Virus record (IMG/VR): IMGVR_UViG_3300032157_000365
Location: 1 to 29,876 of that record
Length of the DNA stretch: 29,876 nucleotides
Origin: a virus
Direction: 5' to 3' (one strand)
Numbering within the stretch: position 1 is the stretch's first letter; every line of letters begins with the position of its first letter. Under the pieces are notes generated by a model. It was not told the DNA's origin and ran no database searches. It saw only the letters and a program-made list of their open reading frames with translations. Positions 1 through 8,413 of the stretch are shown one piece after another. A program made the position numbers and the translations under genes.

Positions 1-792
1 TTATATCCCATAGTTGGCCGTCAGCACTTCAACCTTCCGCTTCATGTATCCGCTCTTCGCTGCCACGCTCACACCAGTCTCCAGGCTCCACTGACTACAC
101 TTGTGTTCCTTGGCAAAGCGCATCAGCAGCTTTGAAGGATAGCTGCTCAGCAGAAACTTCCCTTTGATCTTCGCCAGCGTCTCCAGCAATTTCTCAAAGT
201 CACCTTCAGTGTAGCCGTCATAGTGGCCACAATCGCTGTTAAAGTATGGAGGATCACAATAGAAGAAGCTCCGCTCAGTATCACGGCTGTTGATAATGTA
301 TATCGCATCAGCACATTCAATCTGAACATCCTGAAGCCTGCTCGCGATCTCCTCCGTGAAGTTCTCCCGCTTGTTCCTGATCTTCGTGGTAGTGGTGTGC
401 ACGCTCTTGTCATATCCCCAGGAGCCATCGAGCATCGAGCTGAAGCTCTGGGCGCTCAGCACCCACACAGCCCAAGCCCTTTGAACATCATTAAAAAGGT
501 GTGGATTAGCATAGATCACGTTCGCATCCTGGTGAGCCTTTCGGCTGTGCAGAGTAACCCGAACCATTGTTTGCAGGTCAACAAACTTCTCCTTGCAAAC
601 CCGGTAGAAGTTTATCAGCTCCTTGTTGGTGTCATTGATCACTTCAATGGCGCTGCGTTGCTTGCCAAAGAATACAGCAGCTCCGCCAATGAATGGTTCA
701 CAATACAAGTTGTGTTCCGGCATTCTGGTAAGGATAGCGGTGAGCAACTTTTGCTTGCCGCCATAGTAGGTAATGGGTGTTTTTAAATTCAT
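1..792 (-). CDS. dam: Dam-type (D12 class) DNA adenine N6-methyltransferase
   Basis: This 263-residue protein should transfer a methyl group from S-adenosylmethionine to adenine N6 in DNA. The N-terminal PITYYGGKQKLL segment and FIGGAAVFF (residues 34-42) form the SAM-binding motif of the D12 class. The catalytic DPPY lies at 180-183. Its length is normal for Dam (about 260-280), and both start and stop are inside the window. It is the last gene of the tail cluster, separated from the fibre gene by about 50 bases. This is comparable to the position of the mom DNA modification genes in Mu, so a role in shielding phage DNA from host restriction is likely. The recognition site cannot be read from the sequence. 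Confidence 0.93.
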   Translation of the reverse strand: MNLKTPITYYGGKQKLLTAILTRMPEHNLYCEPFIGGAAVFFGKQRSAIEVINDTNKELINFYRVCKEKFVDLQTMVRVTLHSRKAHQDANVIYANPHLFNDVQRAWAVWVLSAQSFSSMLDGSWGYDKSVHTTTTKIRNKRENFTEEIASRLQDVQIECADAIYIINSRDTERSFFYCDPPYFNSDCGHYDGYTEGDFEKLLETLAKIKGKFLLSSYPSKLLMRFAKEHKCSQWSLETGVSVAAKSGYMKRKVEVLTANYGI

Positions 793-845
793 GAAGTATT
801 GGTTGGATGCTTATTTCCCCAATACCTTTCATTGAACTAAGTGGT

Positions 846-1670
846 TTAATAATCCGCATCGAGCGGAATCATCACACTGATATTATAAAGTTTAGATGTT
901 GCGTAGCCTGTCGATATCTGTAATGTTGAAGGGCTTCCACCCGAAAGAACCATATTAGCAAATATGCTATCGCTGGCCTGTGTAACAACAAAACCAATTT
1001 CGTGAGATGAGGCAAGCGTCCCATTCGGTAAGTTAGCGAATACCTGGTTGGTCGCTGAGGCTGAACTTAGCTGTCCTCGTATATGAAGAATGCCTTGATC
1101 CGTTATACGATAGGCTGCTGCATTCAAACCGGAGCTAGTCCAGCCGTTGATCAATGTTAAATTCGTCCAGGCAGGATTCGCCTTGTCTGATTTAGCAACC
1201 AGCGCTGCCGTTATCTGCCCCGACACATCCAGCATCGAGTTAACAACATCGCTCAAAGAGACAACCGCGCTAAAATCAACCAGCCCGGTTCCGGTTGTGC
1301 CAAACACCCAGGCAAAAGTTCTCGTGTTGAGTGTGTCCCTGTTGGTATTGTCTGAATACTGTAATTGAACCTTGGTCTCAACCAACTCCAGCCTGGGAAC
1401 ATCTCCTCCGCTCGCAGTGCCGCTAAAGGCAGGCACACTGTAAATCTCTCCCGATTTCAGAATAGCCCCTGCGCTGATAGTGTATGTGCTGCCGCTTCCA
1501 CTGTTCACACAACCCCGCAGCACAATATAACTGGAAGAGCTGTCCACAAGTCCTTTAGTTATATCGGACAATGCATCCACGTAAGCAGCCTCGATATGCT
1601 CATAGAGCGCTTTCACATTGCCAAGCTTGCGCACACCAGCTTGAATATCCGTGAGAATTAGTTTTTTCAT
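846..1670 (-). CDS. Putative tail fibre protein
   Basis: A 274-residue protein at the downstream end of the tail cluster. The first 45 residues are charged and helical. The rest is rich in Ser, Thr, Gly and Ala with short beta-prone stretches (for example SYIVLRGCV and TYTISAGAIL), as in phage fibres. The C-terminal half (from about residue 175, LTLINGWTSSGLNAAAYRIT) resembles the last domain of phage fibre or tail-spike proteins. Its ATG overlaps the stop of the upstream gene by four bases (ATGA), so translation is coupled. The position after the baseplate genes fits a distal fibre. No specific family is recognised with certainty. Confidence 0.65.
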   Translation of the reverse strand: MKKLILTDIQAGVRKLGNVKALYEHIEAAYVDALSDITKGLVDSSSSYIVLRGCVNSGSGSTYTISAGAILKSGEIYSVPAFSGTASGGDVPRLELVETKVQLQYSDNTNRDTLNTRTFAWVFGTTGTGLVDFSAVVSLSDVVNSMLDVSGQITAALVAKSDKANPAWTNLTLINGWTSSGLNAAAYRITDQGILHIRGQLSSASATNQVFANLPNGTLASSHEIGFVVTQASDSIFANMVLSGGSPSTLQISTGYATSKLYNISVMIPLDADY

Positions 1671-2131
1671 ACAATAACTATGTTAAAATTGTTTGAGTTG
1701 TACTTTCTTATCCAGGCCTCCATTTCACTCTCAACGAAAGTGATTGTGTTGGGCACGTTCACAGTAAAATCATTTATCACTACTGTGTAGGTTTCACCAA
1801 TGCCGCCATTGAAGTCGCTGCCGCTTCCAATGCTGTCGCTCCAATCGCTTCCATCGCCAATAACGTTGCTGTCATCATTGCCCAGGTTGTTCGTTATGGT
1901 TATGCCTGCCCCGAACCGGGCAATAAGCATTTGCTCTAAAATGAAAGTCTGCCCGTTATACTTCATCTCCTCCCACTTCGCATTCGAGAACTCCAGCCAC
2001 CGGTTATGTATCTGTTCGAGTGGCTTTAGAATGGCCTTCAACCAGGCCACACGCACTGACTTTCTGTGGATGCCTCCAAGAAGTTGCTGGATCAGTTTAG
2101 GGAAATCAATATTGTAACTTACTAAAGGCAT
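1667..2131 (-). CDS. Baseplate-distal tail protein (gp48/tail protein I-like position)
   Basis: A 154-residue protein placed immediately after the large baseplate protein and before the fibre. Residues 1-75 are helical and include KLIQQLLGGIHRKS, VRVAWLKAILKPLEQ and YNGQTFILEQML, the pattern of the short tail proteins that join baseplate and fibres. Residues 80-112 form a low-complexity Gly/Asp/Ser/Asn-rich segment (GDGSDWSDSIGSGSDFNGG). A short beta-rich end follows (ETYTVVINDFTVNVP). The gene shares one base with the stop/start junction upstream and four with the fibre gene downstream. The function is inferred from gene order; the family call is tentative. Confidence 0.6.
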   Translation of the reverse strand: MPLVSYNIDFPKLIQQLLGGIHRKSVRVAWLKAILKPLEQIHNRWLEFSNAKWEEMKYNGQTFILEQMLIARFGAGITITNNLGNDDSNVIGDGSDWSDSIGSGSDFNGGIGETYTVVINDFTVNVPNTITFVESEMEAWIRKYNSNNFNIVIV

Positions 2132-2985
2132 CAGGCTGCTACATAGGTTATCATGTCATCAAAATCAATGGCAGAGTCCTTCTCAATATATCCCGCAACA
2201 GGTGTGTAAACCCGGTTCACATCAGCATACGAACCGGCATCAGTCTTGGCTTCCACCACACCCATGATCACTTCTTTTATAACCCGCGAGTCATACTCTT
2301 CTATCCAGTCTCCGTGTTTGTTAATGCTGTACTCACCATTAAATGGCAGGTTCGCCAAGTAATCAACAAAGGCAGGTTCAACTATGGCCTTCACATCATC
2401 CAGCGGAATCGTTCCATCGTAATACACGGTCATAGGTGCATTCAGCTTGTCGCTGTTAAAGCTGGTTGGTGTGGCTATGCGCGATCCGGCCCACTGAATC
2501 TGATTCACATAAGTAATAAAGGCCGTGAGCTCAGGGGCGCTTAGAGCCACCGGTGTGTCTCCGCTCAGCTTGGCAACTTTTACGAATGTTGTGCCGCCAT
2601 TCCTGGGCACCGCGCAGCGCTTAATTATCTGCTTGGTCTCATCGATAGTGGCATAGTAATACTTGCCGATCTCCTCATCCCAAAGAAGTGCATCGCCATA
2701 TTGAAACTTCAAACATTCACGGTGCAGCCACCGGTCAGGCATAGGAATAAAGCTGTCGATCTTCTCCTGTATGGCCTTCTCCCTGTCCTCCCACAGGCTG
2801 TCCATGATCATGGCCACACCGGCACCGATCCACATCCACAGGTTATACTCAGCCGTTTTGCTCGTGCTGGTTAGTCCATCGAGCGTGGCGTCAGCATCCT
2901 TCGCTCCATAGATCAGGGCATAATACTCATTCACCCTTTCCTTGAAGGTCTGCCATTGGGTTAATATGTCATTGGTAGAGATCAT
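2131..2985 (-). CDS. Baseplate protein (gpJ/gp47-like by position)
   Basis: A 284-residue protein of the kind found in Bacteroidota Mu-like phages where Mu gp47 (baseplate J) would stand. The N-terminus is helical (residues 1-45). WMWIGAGVAMIMDSLWED lies near 50-67, and a beta-rich middle contains YYATIDETKQIIKRCAVP. The C-terminal part, with LPLDDV-like and AFVDYLANLPFNGEY (about 210-225), recalls the C-terminal J domain that docks the next subunit. It overlaps the upstream gene by four bases and the downstream gene by one, inside a tightly packed operon. The assignment rests mainly on position and size, so an alternative tail role is possible. Confidence 0.6.
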   Translation of the reverse strand: MISTNDILTQWQTFKERVNEYYALIYGAKDADATLDGLTSTSKTAEYNLWMWIGAGVAMIMDSLWEDREKAIQEKIDSFIPMPDRWLHRECLKFQYGDALLWDEEIGKYYYATIDETKQIIKRCAVPRNGGTTFVKVAKLSGDTPVALSAPELTAFITYVNQIQWAGSRIATPTSFNSDKLNAPMTVYYDGTIPLDDVKAIVEPAFVDYLANLPFNGEYSINKHGDWIEEYDSRVIKEVIMGVVEAKTDAGSYADVNRVYTPVAGYIEKDSAIDFDDMITYVAA

Positions 2986-3428
2986 GATAACATCGATAAA
3001 TATTTGTCTTTACGCTCCTGCGTGAAAATTTTATCCGGTGGCGTCTGGCTGAGGAGCGATTGAGCTAATGTAATTGCCCCAACCTCCAGCAATGTCTTTA
3101 TCGTTGCAAACTTCGATAGCTGATCGAGGCTCTCCGCGCTGGTGATGTCCAGTTTTTTATTATCGAGCAAGTAAGACTCGATAATAATTTTGCCCTTGGC
3201 TATCTGTTCCTGTAGAAGCTGCTGGTCGCTGTCCAACCCACTCAACTCTTCTTTTGTGAAAAACTGCTCGTAACCATCAAGCACCGGCACAAGCCAAAAC
3301 TCTGTGTGCTCCGGGTCGCAATAGTTATTGGTGCCATTTTGCCAAATGCCCTCCGCAAGGCAATCTTTTGTTACTCGCTCATTCAGAGCAATCGCATCTG
3401 CTTCAGTGGTGAGTTTAATATATCGCAT
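2982..3428 (-). CDS. Small phage tail protein of unknown function
   Basis: About 148 residues from the ATG at 3428 (MRYIKLTTEADA). A longer reading from 3458 would overlap the upstream adhesin gene by some 40 bases, so the later start is preferred. The protein has a conserved-looking front (ALNERVTKDCLAEGIW), a Trp- and Tyr-containing middle (EHTEFWLVPVLDGYEQF) and a helical C-terminus with ITLAQSLLSQTPPDK. It lies between a LamG-like adhesin and the baseplate protein, and shares four bases with the latter. It may be a fibre chaperone or an attachment protein. I do not recognise a family. Confidence 0.65.
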   Translation of the reverse strand: MRYIKLTTEADAIALNERVTKDCLAEGIWQNGTNNYCDPEHTEFWLVPVLDGYEQFFTKEELSGLDSDQQLLQEQIAKGKIIIESYLLDNKKLDITSAESLDQLSKFATIKTLLEVGAITLAQSLLSQTPPDKIFTQERKDKYLSMLS

Positions 3429-4170
3429 ATTTGTCGTTAAGGCCATCTGATATTTCAATGCACTCAGCTTGGCTGCATGATCTGTTCCAGATTACAACCT
3501 CTGCCACCTGAATAACCCCATTTGAATTGCTACCTCCTTCTCCGCTTATATAAGAAAATTCAAATGATGCCCACGGATAACTTCCACTCGGAGTAACTGC
3601 CGCTCCATCGCTAATGAAGTTTGCTCCCGATAAAACAACTATGTGGGGGTTTGCATCCCCAATTCCATTATCAGAATAGACGGCTGTGTTGTTACTTCCA
3701 CCTATGCCAACAGTTTCGGTAAAAGACACGTTCGTAGTTCCATGTTCAGCTATAAAACAATTACCGCTCGAACTACCCAGTAGTGCTGTTAAGTGGGCAT
3801 TTGTACCAGCAGCATTAGATTGTTTTCTAAATACTATGGCAAGAGTTTGATTTCGGTTCACACCAATGCTACTGCCGCTTAAAGCAAGTCTCTTATTGGC
3901 ATTAAAAAAATCAACGCTTGGTTTGTTATTGAAGTTGGCGTCATTCAGAATAAGTCTCGGCTGATTGCCTGCGGTAGTCTGCGCAAAAATTATTCCCCTG
4001 GTTTTCTCAACCCATTTGCTTATCGCACCTAAGTTAGTTTGCGTATCCAGGCCAGCGCAGGCATCAAGCCAAAAAGTGCATCCACTAAAGCTATACGCTT
4101 CGTTGTTCATCTGAAAATTCAGAGAGGGGAATCCCCTGAACATTGGCCCTTTTGGAAATCCTTTAAACAT
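3415..4170 (-). CDS. LamG/concanavalin-like adhesin, putative receptor-binding protein
   Basis: A 251-residue protein with the pattern of the laminin-G/concanavalin-like fold. It has SGCTFWLDACAGLD near residue 30, the frequent 'W.DA..g.' opening of this family in Bacteroidota phages. This is followed by ISKWVEKTRG, QPRLILNDANFNNKPSVDF and a C-terminal strand QVAEVVIWNRS preceding ISDGLNDKYAIY. Such domains bind glycans, so it is a likely host-recognition subunit on the tail. There is no signal peptide, as expected for a virion protein. It overlaps the next gene or leaves a ten-base gap, depending on that gene's start. The binding target cannot be told. Confidence 0.75.
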   Translation of the reverse strand: MFKGFPKGPMFRGFPSLNFQMNNEAYSFSGCTFWLDACAGLDTQTNLGAISKWVEKTRGIIFAQTTAGNQPRLILNDANFNNKPSVDFFNANKRLALSGSSIGVNRNQTLAIVFRKQSNAAGTNAHLTALLGSSSGNCFIAEHGTTNVSFTETVGIGGSNNTAVYSDNGIGDANPHIVVLSGANFISDGAAVTPSGSYPWASFEFSYISGEGGSNSNGVIQVAEVVIWNRSCSQAECIEISDGLNDKYAIY

Positions 4171-4171
4171 A

Positions 4172-4576
4172 TCAGCTTAATTCTCCTATCGATGCCGTCA
4201 CATGAATGTTGCTGCTCACCACGGTTGCACCAACCTGTATCTTCTGTCCAGACTTTAGCTGGAGATCGTTGAACGAAATCGTTACCTCAGCAGTGGCAAC
4301 GGTTGTGCTGCTCGTTACTGCACTGTAAGATGCTTCCGCCAGCAATGTAGGGTTGGCTCCGGAGGTATCGGTAACCCACACCAGTGCGAGACCAGCAGCG
4401 CTGTTGCCAGCATGCTTAAACTTGATCTGCGTTACCTTGGTGCCATCCGTTGCTGCTGTAACCAGGTCTTTTATGTTGGTTGTGGTAGCTCCACTTTTAT
4501 CAGTAGTGGTGGCGGTAATTAGTGCCAGTTTGGTCTCTGGCTTCAGTGCGAAAACGGGTGATGTATTTTGTGACAT
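4172..4576 (-). CDS. Beta-rich virion protein, probable fibre accessory
   Basis: A 134-residue protein very rich in Thr, Ala, Val and Ser with alternating beta-strand patterns (PETKLALITATTTDKSG, VTQIKFKHAGNSAAG, LALVWVTDTSG, QKIQVGATVVSSN). Similar small beta proteins occur between fibre genes of many phages and are probably structural parts of the fibre or its tip. It lies one base from the adhesin gene downstream and eight bases from the large tail fibre gene upstream. There is no signal peptide or membrane segment. The exact function is unknown. Confidence 0.65.
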   Translation of the reverse strand: MSQNTSPVFALKPETKLALITATTTDKSGATTTNIKDLVTAATDGTKVTQIKFKHAGNSAAGLALVWVTDTSGANPTLLAEASYSAVTSSTTVATAEVTISFNDLQLKSGQKIQVGATVVSSNIHVTASIGELS

Positions 4577-4584
4577 AAAATATT

Positions 4585-6060
4585 TTAATAAGCGTTGAAC
4601 ATATAAAGTTTAGCCCCTGCGTTGGCAATGGTGGCCGCGTTTAATACCTCTTGCCGCACTGCCGCCATTGTGGCGATTTGTGTAGTGTTCGTTCCTAACG
4701 CTGCTGTGGGTGCAGCAGGCGTTCCAGTGAATGTTGGAGAAGCCAGGGGTGCCTTCAAAGCCAGTAGCGAGGTAATAGTAGCGGCAAAATTGGCATCATC
4801 GCCAAGAGCCGCAGCTAACTCGTCCAGTGTGTCGAGAGCCCCCGGAGCAGCACTGATCAATGCGTTGATAGCCGCCACAACAAAAGCCGTGGTGGCGAGC
4901 TGCGTGCTGTTAGTACCCTGGCTGGCCGTTGGCGCTGTGGGCGTTCCGGTTAAACCAGGTGAAGCAAGTGGAGCCTTCAGCGCCAGCTCGTTAGTCAATG
5001 TGTTTTGGTCAACCGCACCATCCGTGTTCGATCCCAGTGCAGTGTATAGTTTAACAATTCCAGCAATCAGGGCTGTGGCTGCTGCAACACTGCCACCCAC
5101 GATCTGGAAGTTGGTTCCATCATAAGCCAGGTTCAATACTTGCCCTGCTGCAATGTCACCTGATACCAACGCACCGCTCACGTTCTTCTTTATGGCTTTC
5201 GCTCCCAGTCCGTTCACGTTAATCGTACTGGCACCGGTGTTGGCATTAGTGAACTTCACCTGGAATATCTGTCCGGCTGTATAAGCTGTTGGTGCAGGTG
5301 AGAGCGTGATGGCATACGTATCCGTGCCGGTGGCTGTTGCAGATACCGCAAGTGAATCCTGGATGGTACGTGTTACTACATTCTGATTGATGGCTCCATC
5401 CGTTCCGCTTCCCAGGGCAGTGAATAGTTTAGCCTTGCCCTTTGTGGTAGGTGTAGCATCGGGAATGGTTGAGCTGATCTGCCTCCAAAGTATATCGGTG
5501 GTCTCCAGTGTAATATCTATCGAGTACTGAGTCCATGCTGTTCCAATGTTTACCGTTCCCTCCGCTACCTGCACAAGGGCTCCTTGCAATTCTATACCTG
5601 TGTCAGCATCAGTTGTTCTTGTCCAGTCTCCTGCATCAACCAGGTACAATCCATTCTCACTCACGGTTGATTGATCTTTCACCAGCACCCGGTCTCCTGT
5701 CACCACGGCAACTCCATCAATGGTCTGCTCACCGGAAAGCGTGATGTCGGCTGTAGTGGCCGCACGTGCATCGCTCTTGGGCTTCAAACCGTCAATAGCT
5801 GCATTGAGCTGCTCAAACGTTACAGCCTCACCATTCTCTGTGGCAGCGAGCAATTGCTTGATACGGTTGCCATTCATATCAATGTCACCCTCCATCGCCT
5901 GGCTACCATCTTTCTTGAAGAACTCTACACCTAACAATGCCGAGATGAAAGTCTTCAATTGATCGGGATTGGTGGCTTTGTTACCATCCACTCCCAACGG
6001 AATCTTCTCACTGCCCGTTAGGACTGAAATAATTTCGCGCTCTGATATTCTTTGGCTCAT
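4585..6060 (-). CDS. Tail fibre protein with tandem tail repeats
   Basis: About 491 residues from the ATG at 6060 (MSQRISEREIISVLTG), just two bases after the stop of the LysM-like gene. The upstream in-frame start at 6105 would overlap that gene by 44 bases. The N-terminal part has GDIDMNGNRIKQL, followed by the fibre shaft segment with TADITLSGEQTIDG and NGLYLVDAGDWTRT, a module widespread in phage fibres. The C-terminal part holds two copies of ALKAPLASP..TGTP.APTA..GTN, typical tail-fibre repeats, and two copies of a TALGS.TDGA..QN unit. It probably forms a trimeric fibre shaft attached to the baseplate, with the adhesins downstream at its tip. Confidence 0.85.
   Translation of the reverse strand: MSQRISEREIISVLTGSEKIPLGVDGNKATNPDQLKTFISALLGVEFFKKDGSQAMEGDIDMNGNRIKQLLAATENGEAVTFEQLNAAIDGLKPKSDARAATTADITLSGEQTIDGVAVVTGDRVLVKDQSTVSENGLYLVDAGDWTRTTDADTGIELQGALVQVAEGTVNIGTAWTQYSIDITLETTDILWRQISSTIPDATPTTKGKAKLFTALGSGTDGAINQNVVTRTIQDSLAVSATATGTDTYAITLSPAPTAYTAGQIFQVKFTNANTGASTINVNGLGAKAIKKNVSGALVSGDIAAGQVLNLAYDGTNFQIVGGSVAAATALIAGIVKLYTALGSNTDGAVDQNTLTNELALKAPLASPGLTGTPTAPTASQGTNSTQLATTAFVVAAINALISAAPGALDTLDELAAALGDDANFAATITSLLALKAPLASPTFTGTPAAPTAALGTNTTQIATMAAVRQEVLNAATIANAGAKLYMFNAY
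4650..4990 (-). repeat. Two diverged tandem copies of a tail-fibre repeat
   Basis: Within the fibre gene two stretches, roughly 4652-4765 and 4876-4990, encode matching segments starting ALKAPLASP and containing TGTP.APTA and GTN.TQ.AT. The DNA copies have diverged, so this looks like an old duplication of a shaft unit rather than a recent slippage product. Boundaries are approximate. Confidence 0.75.
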
Positions 6061-6061
6061 G

Positions 6062-6583
6062 TTAGTTCTCCAGTAAAATGAATCCTGAACCTCCTTCCAA
6101 TACAATAAATCCTTCGTCTCCTTCCATCAATACAAATTCACCAATCTCTCCCCCTGTGTTTACTTTGTGCCTGAGCGCCCTGTAGTATTGAACCACATCC
6201 AGGTTGGCGATATCATTTGTGTTCACATTGATCACCGCGCCAGTCACAGGTTCATCTTCAAGGCCAATTCCGTTTTCCTTCAGCAACGCCACCAGCCCTG
6301 CAATGTCTCCTGTCTCCTGCAATGCCAGGTCAATAATATTCTGATCACTATCCACAACTGTATCCTGAACTTTGATAACAACAGCAGGAGGAAAGAGAGG
6401 TCTTACCTGCTTCAGCTCCAGCACACGCTCGTCATTCACATCCCGCTCAACCGCATCCGTCTCCACAGCATCTATTGCCAGCCCGTTATCACGTGCCAGG
6501 TCGGGCAACCCTTCTATGTGGCCATAAGATCGAATGGCAACATCCACCAGGCTCTCGTCTTTATATGTTGTGATCTTGCTCAT
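6062..6583 (-). CDS. LysM-like baseplate/tail protein
   Basis: A 173-residue acidic protein with two copies of a LysM-like unit: ESLVDVAIRSYGHIEGLPDLA (residues about 10-30) and QNIIDLALQETGDIAGLVALL (about 82-102). Each is followed by a residue pattern of the kind that closes LysM. LysM-like domains in phage baseplates usually mediate assembly contacts in the hub rather than peptidoglycan binding. The C-terminus carries a repeated short phrase (FVLMEGDEGFIVLEGGSGFILLEN). It lies between the gp46-like gene (one shared base) and the fibre gene. A wedge or hub connector role is inferred. Confidence 0.7.
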   Translation of the reverse strand: MSKITTYKDESLVDVAIRSYGHIEGLPDLARDNGLAIDAVETDAVERDVNDERVLELKQVRPLFPPAVVIKVQDTVVDSDQNIIDLALQETGDIAGLVALLKENGIGLEDEPVTGAVINVNTNDIANLDVVQYYRALRHKVNTGGEIGEFVLMEGDEGFIVLEGGSGFILLEN

Positions 6584-6873
6584 TATTCATAAAACGCTTC
6601 AACCTGTACCTTGCCATCCTGGGTAACCACCACTTTCCTCACGGTCATACCATCAGCTCTAAACTGGGTATTGATCTCTCCATACAGGTCGCCCAATAAA
6701 TCATCATTCAAAAACCCAACTACACCCACTCCTGTTTTTGGGAATTGCCTCAGCTCCCCCTTGTTCAACATCATGAGTAAGTCCTGGTGCTGCGTGGTGC
6801 TCTCACCAGAAATAAAATCCCCGTCTTCAATGCGCAGGTCAAAATCTTCATCGAGTAAATAATCCGCTGTCAT
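6583..6873 (-). CDS. Baseplate wedge protein, gp46/gp25-like
   Basis: A 96-residue protein with the opening DFDLRIEDGDFISGESTTQH, which is characteristic of Mu gp46-like proteins and the related gp25/W wedge family. QHQDLLMMLNKGELRQFPKTG follows. It should form part of the baseplate wedge around the hub. It shares single bases with both neighbours, in the order spike-like, gp46-like, LysM-like, which parallels Mu gp45-gp46. The call is supported by sequence pattern and position. Confidence 0.8.
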   Translation of the reverse strand: MTADYLLDEDFDLRIEDGDFISGESTTQHQDLLMMLNKGELRQFPKTGVGVVGFLNDDLLGDLYGEINTQFRADGMTVRKVVVTQDGKVQVEAFYE

Positions 6874-7385
6874 CAGTGAAGTATTTTGTCATCCTGTTTA
6901 TCCTCATAGTTGCCAACAGCCTTGCCGCTCAATTGAGATGTAGCATAAGCTTTCAATGCTGCCCCTCCATCATTCGCTACTGGTGTCCACCCTGTTAATG
7001 AATCTGCCAGGGCTTGCACCACCTCGTTGGTTTTATCTAGCTCCGCTTTTATTGCTGGCCAGTCCACTATGGGGCGAGCCCCACCAAAGAATACAACCTT
7101 GGTCACCACAGTAAAGAGCATGACGAACCTGGTGCTTAGATCATTCCCAATAAGGCCAACCACCACGGAGGAACCCACACCAGGAATTTGCACCAGGCCA
7201 TCATGCATATCTTCATCAATGGAAGCCTTCAGCCTCACATCTTCAATTTCAGTTCCATCAGCCAGCGTCACCACACAGCTCGCCTTGTCTTCATCCACAC
7301 TCTCCACAGTAGCGATCTCACACTGCACCGGTGCGCCAAAGCGTGCTTTCAAAGCTTCATTCAGTTTCTCCTGGTCTTTGGTCAT
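6873..7385 (-). CDS. Baseplate spike/gpV-like (gp45-like) protein
   Basis: A 170-residue protein. Residues 18-90 read as an OB-fold typical of tail spikes and baseplate gp45: QCEIATVESVDEDKASCVV, then a DGTEIEDVRL strand, then VQIPGVGSSVVVGLIGND with the usual 'P..Gs.V.Vg' motif. The rest contains a short helical segment and an Ala/Gly-rich tail. It should cap or puncture at the tip of the tail tube. It overlaps the hub gene by four bases (ATGA) and the gp46-like gene by one. Confidence 0.8.
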   Translation of the reverse strand: MTKDQEKLNEALKARFGAPVQCEIATVESVDEDKASCVVTLADGTEIEDVRLKASIDEDMHDGLVQIPGVGSSVVVGLIGNDLSTRFVMLFTVVTKVVFFGGARPIVDWPAIKAELDKTNEVVQALADSLTGWTPVANDGGAALKAYATSQLSGKAVGNYEDKQDDKILH

Positions 7386-8413
7386 ACACTGGTTTTAATT
7401 CCAAGTTCAATCTCCCGCCTGGCTCCACGATAGCCGAAAGTCGTAGTCACACTGTCAATAATGTAGCTGCCATCACGGGCACCATTGTAGATCGGGTCTT
7501 GCAGATCGCAGATCATGAGTGGCTCCGCAAACGGGTAAAGGAAAGTTTCAATGCCCCCTTCAAAACCCTCGAACTTATATTTCTGCAAATCATTCTTGGC
7601 CAGCTTCACCAGCTCCGCCTCACTCGAAACATTGTAGTAATGAACGGTCTTCTGTTCACCATCCTTGTCTCCAATGATCTGCTCCGTTTCTATTTTCGTA
7701 TTGTTCAACCGAAACCCGATCGGCTTTATCCTGATCCTGGTGTCATCATCCTTCCGGTAAGAGAGATTGCTCTCGATCACGTTCCAGGCAAGGCTGTGCT
7801 TCACTCTTCCATAAGTGAGCTGATAGCTCAACCCGGTGAACAGCTCCCTGCCCCGCAGGTAACTGGCCAGCCCAAAGCTTTCCCTTATCTTCTCCAGGGC
7901 TGTGGCGGCATTGTTCCCGGCAGGCATGGTAAATCCTTTCTCATTGGTAAAGTTTACATCGGGCAGCTTGTTGCTCAGCGTGAGCTGCGCCTGCGGATGT
8001 TGGGTATTCACCTGGTCAACGATATACTTCACCACCGTTTTCAAAGTGGCCTTGTCTTCCTTCTTCCAGGTCTTCACAATGGGCGTGCGCTTCATCCAAT
8101 ACACAACATCCTCACACTCGATCTCAAATGGAATATTCGGCTTCAACTTGCTCACGTAGCCATTAAACTCTTCGTGTTCGGTAAGGCCGAGGTATTTTAA
8201 CTTCACGCTCACCGCGTCACCAGTGGCCAGCACATCCTCAATGCTCTTGGTCTCCAACTGTGGCGTGCGAACATGGCGCGGAAGTTTGATCACGCACTTG
8301 CTCCCGATCTCCCGCCAGCCCTTTTCAATACGCACCTCGTTCACCTGGCGAAACCGGTAGTTGCCAATAGTGATATCACAGAACAGCGCAAAGCTCATAA
8401 TCAGTAGTCTCAT
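7382..8413 (-). CDS. Baseplate hub protein (gp44/gpD-like)
   Basis: A 343-residue protein with the hub fold expected at this place. The N-terminal strands include CDITIGNYRFRQVNEVRIEKG. The middle part has DAVSVKLKYLG and FNGYVSKLKPNIPFEIECED. The C-terminal part has GSYIIDSVTTTFGYRGARRE, the conserved closing strand-turn of gpD/gp44 hubs. It forms the centre of the baseplate through which the tube ends. The start at 8413 overlaps the preceding stop by four bases. A second Met five codons on (MSFALFCDI) is an equally possible start. Confidence 0.82.
   Translation of the reverse strand: MRLLIMSFALFCDITIGNYRFRQVNEVRIEKGWREIGSKCVIKLPRHVRTPQLETKSIEDVLATGDAVSVKLKYLGLTEHEEFNGYVSKLKPNIPFEIECEDVVYWMKRTPIVKTWKKEDKATLKTVVKYIVDQVNTQHPQAQLTLSNKLPDVNFTNEKGFTMPAGNNAATALEKIRESFGLASYLRGRELFTGLSYQLTYGRVKHSLAWNVIESNLSYRKDDDTRIRIKPIGFRLNNTKIETEQIIGDKDGEQKTVHYYNVSSEAELVKLAKNDLQKYKFEGFEGGIETFLYPFAEPLMICDLQDPIYNGARDGSYIIDSVTTTFGYRGARREIELGIKTSV

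Noticed and set aside
223-786. Long plus-strand frame inside the methylase gene
   Set aside because: The opposite strand encodes a clear D12 methylase with FIGG and DPPY motifs, so this is a shadow frame.
6061-6105. Longer N-terminus of the tail fibre from 6105
   Set aside because: It would overlap the LysM-like gene by 44 bases. The ATG at 6060 lies two bases after that gene's stop, in line with the compact operon.
7331-8200. 289-codon plus-strand frame opposite the baseplate hub
   Set aside because: It is antisense to the hub and spike genes, which have family patterns and fit the operon. The frame shows no recognisable motif.
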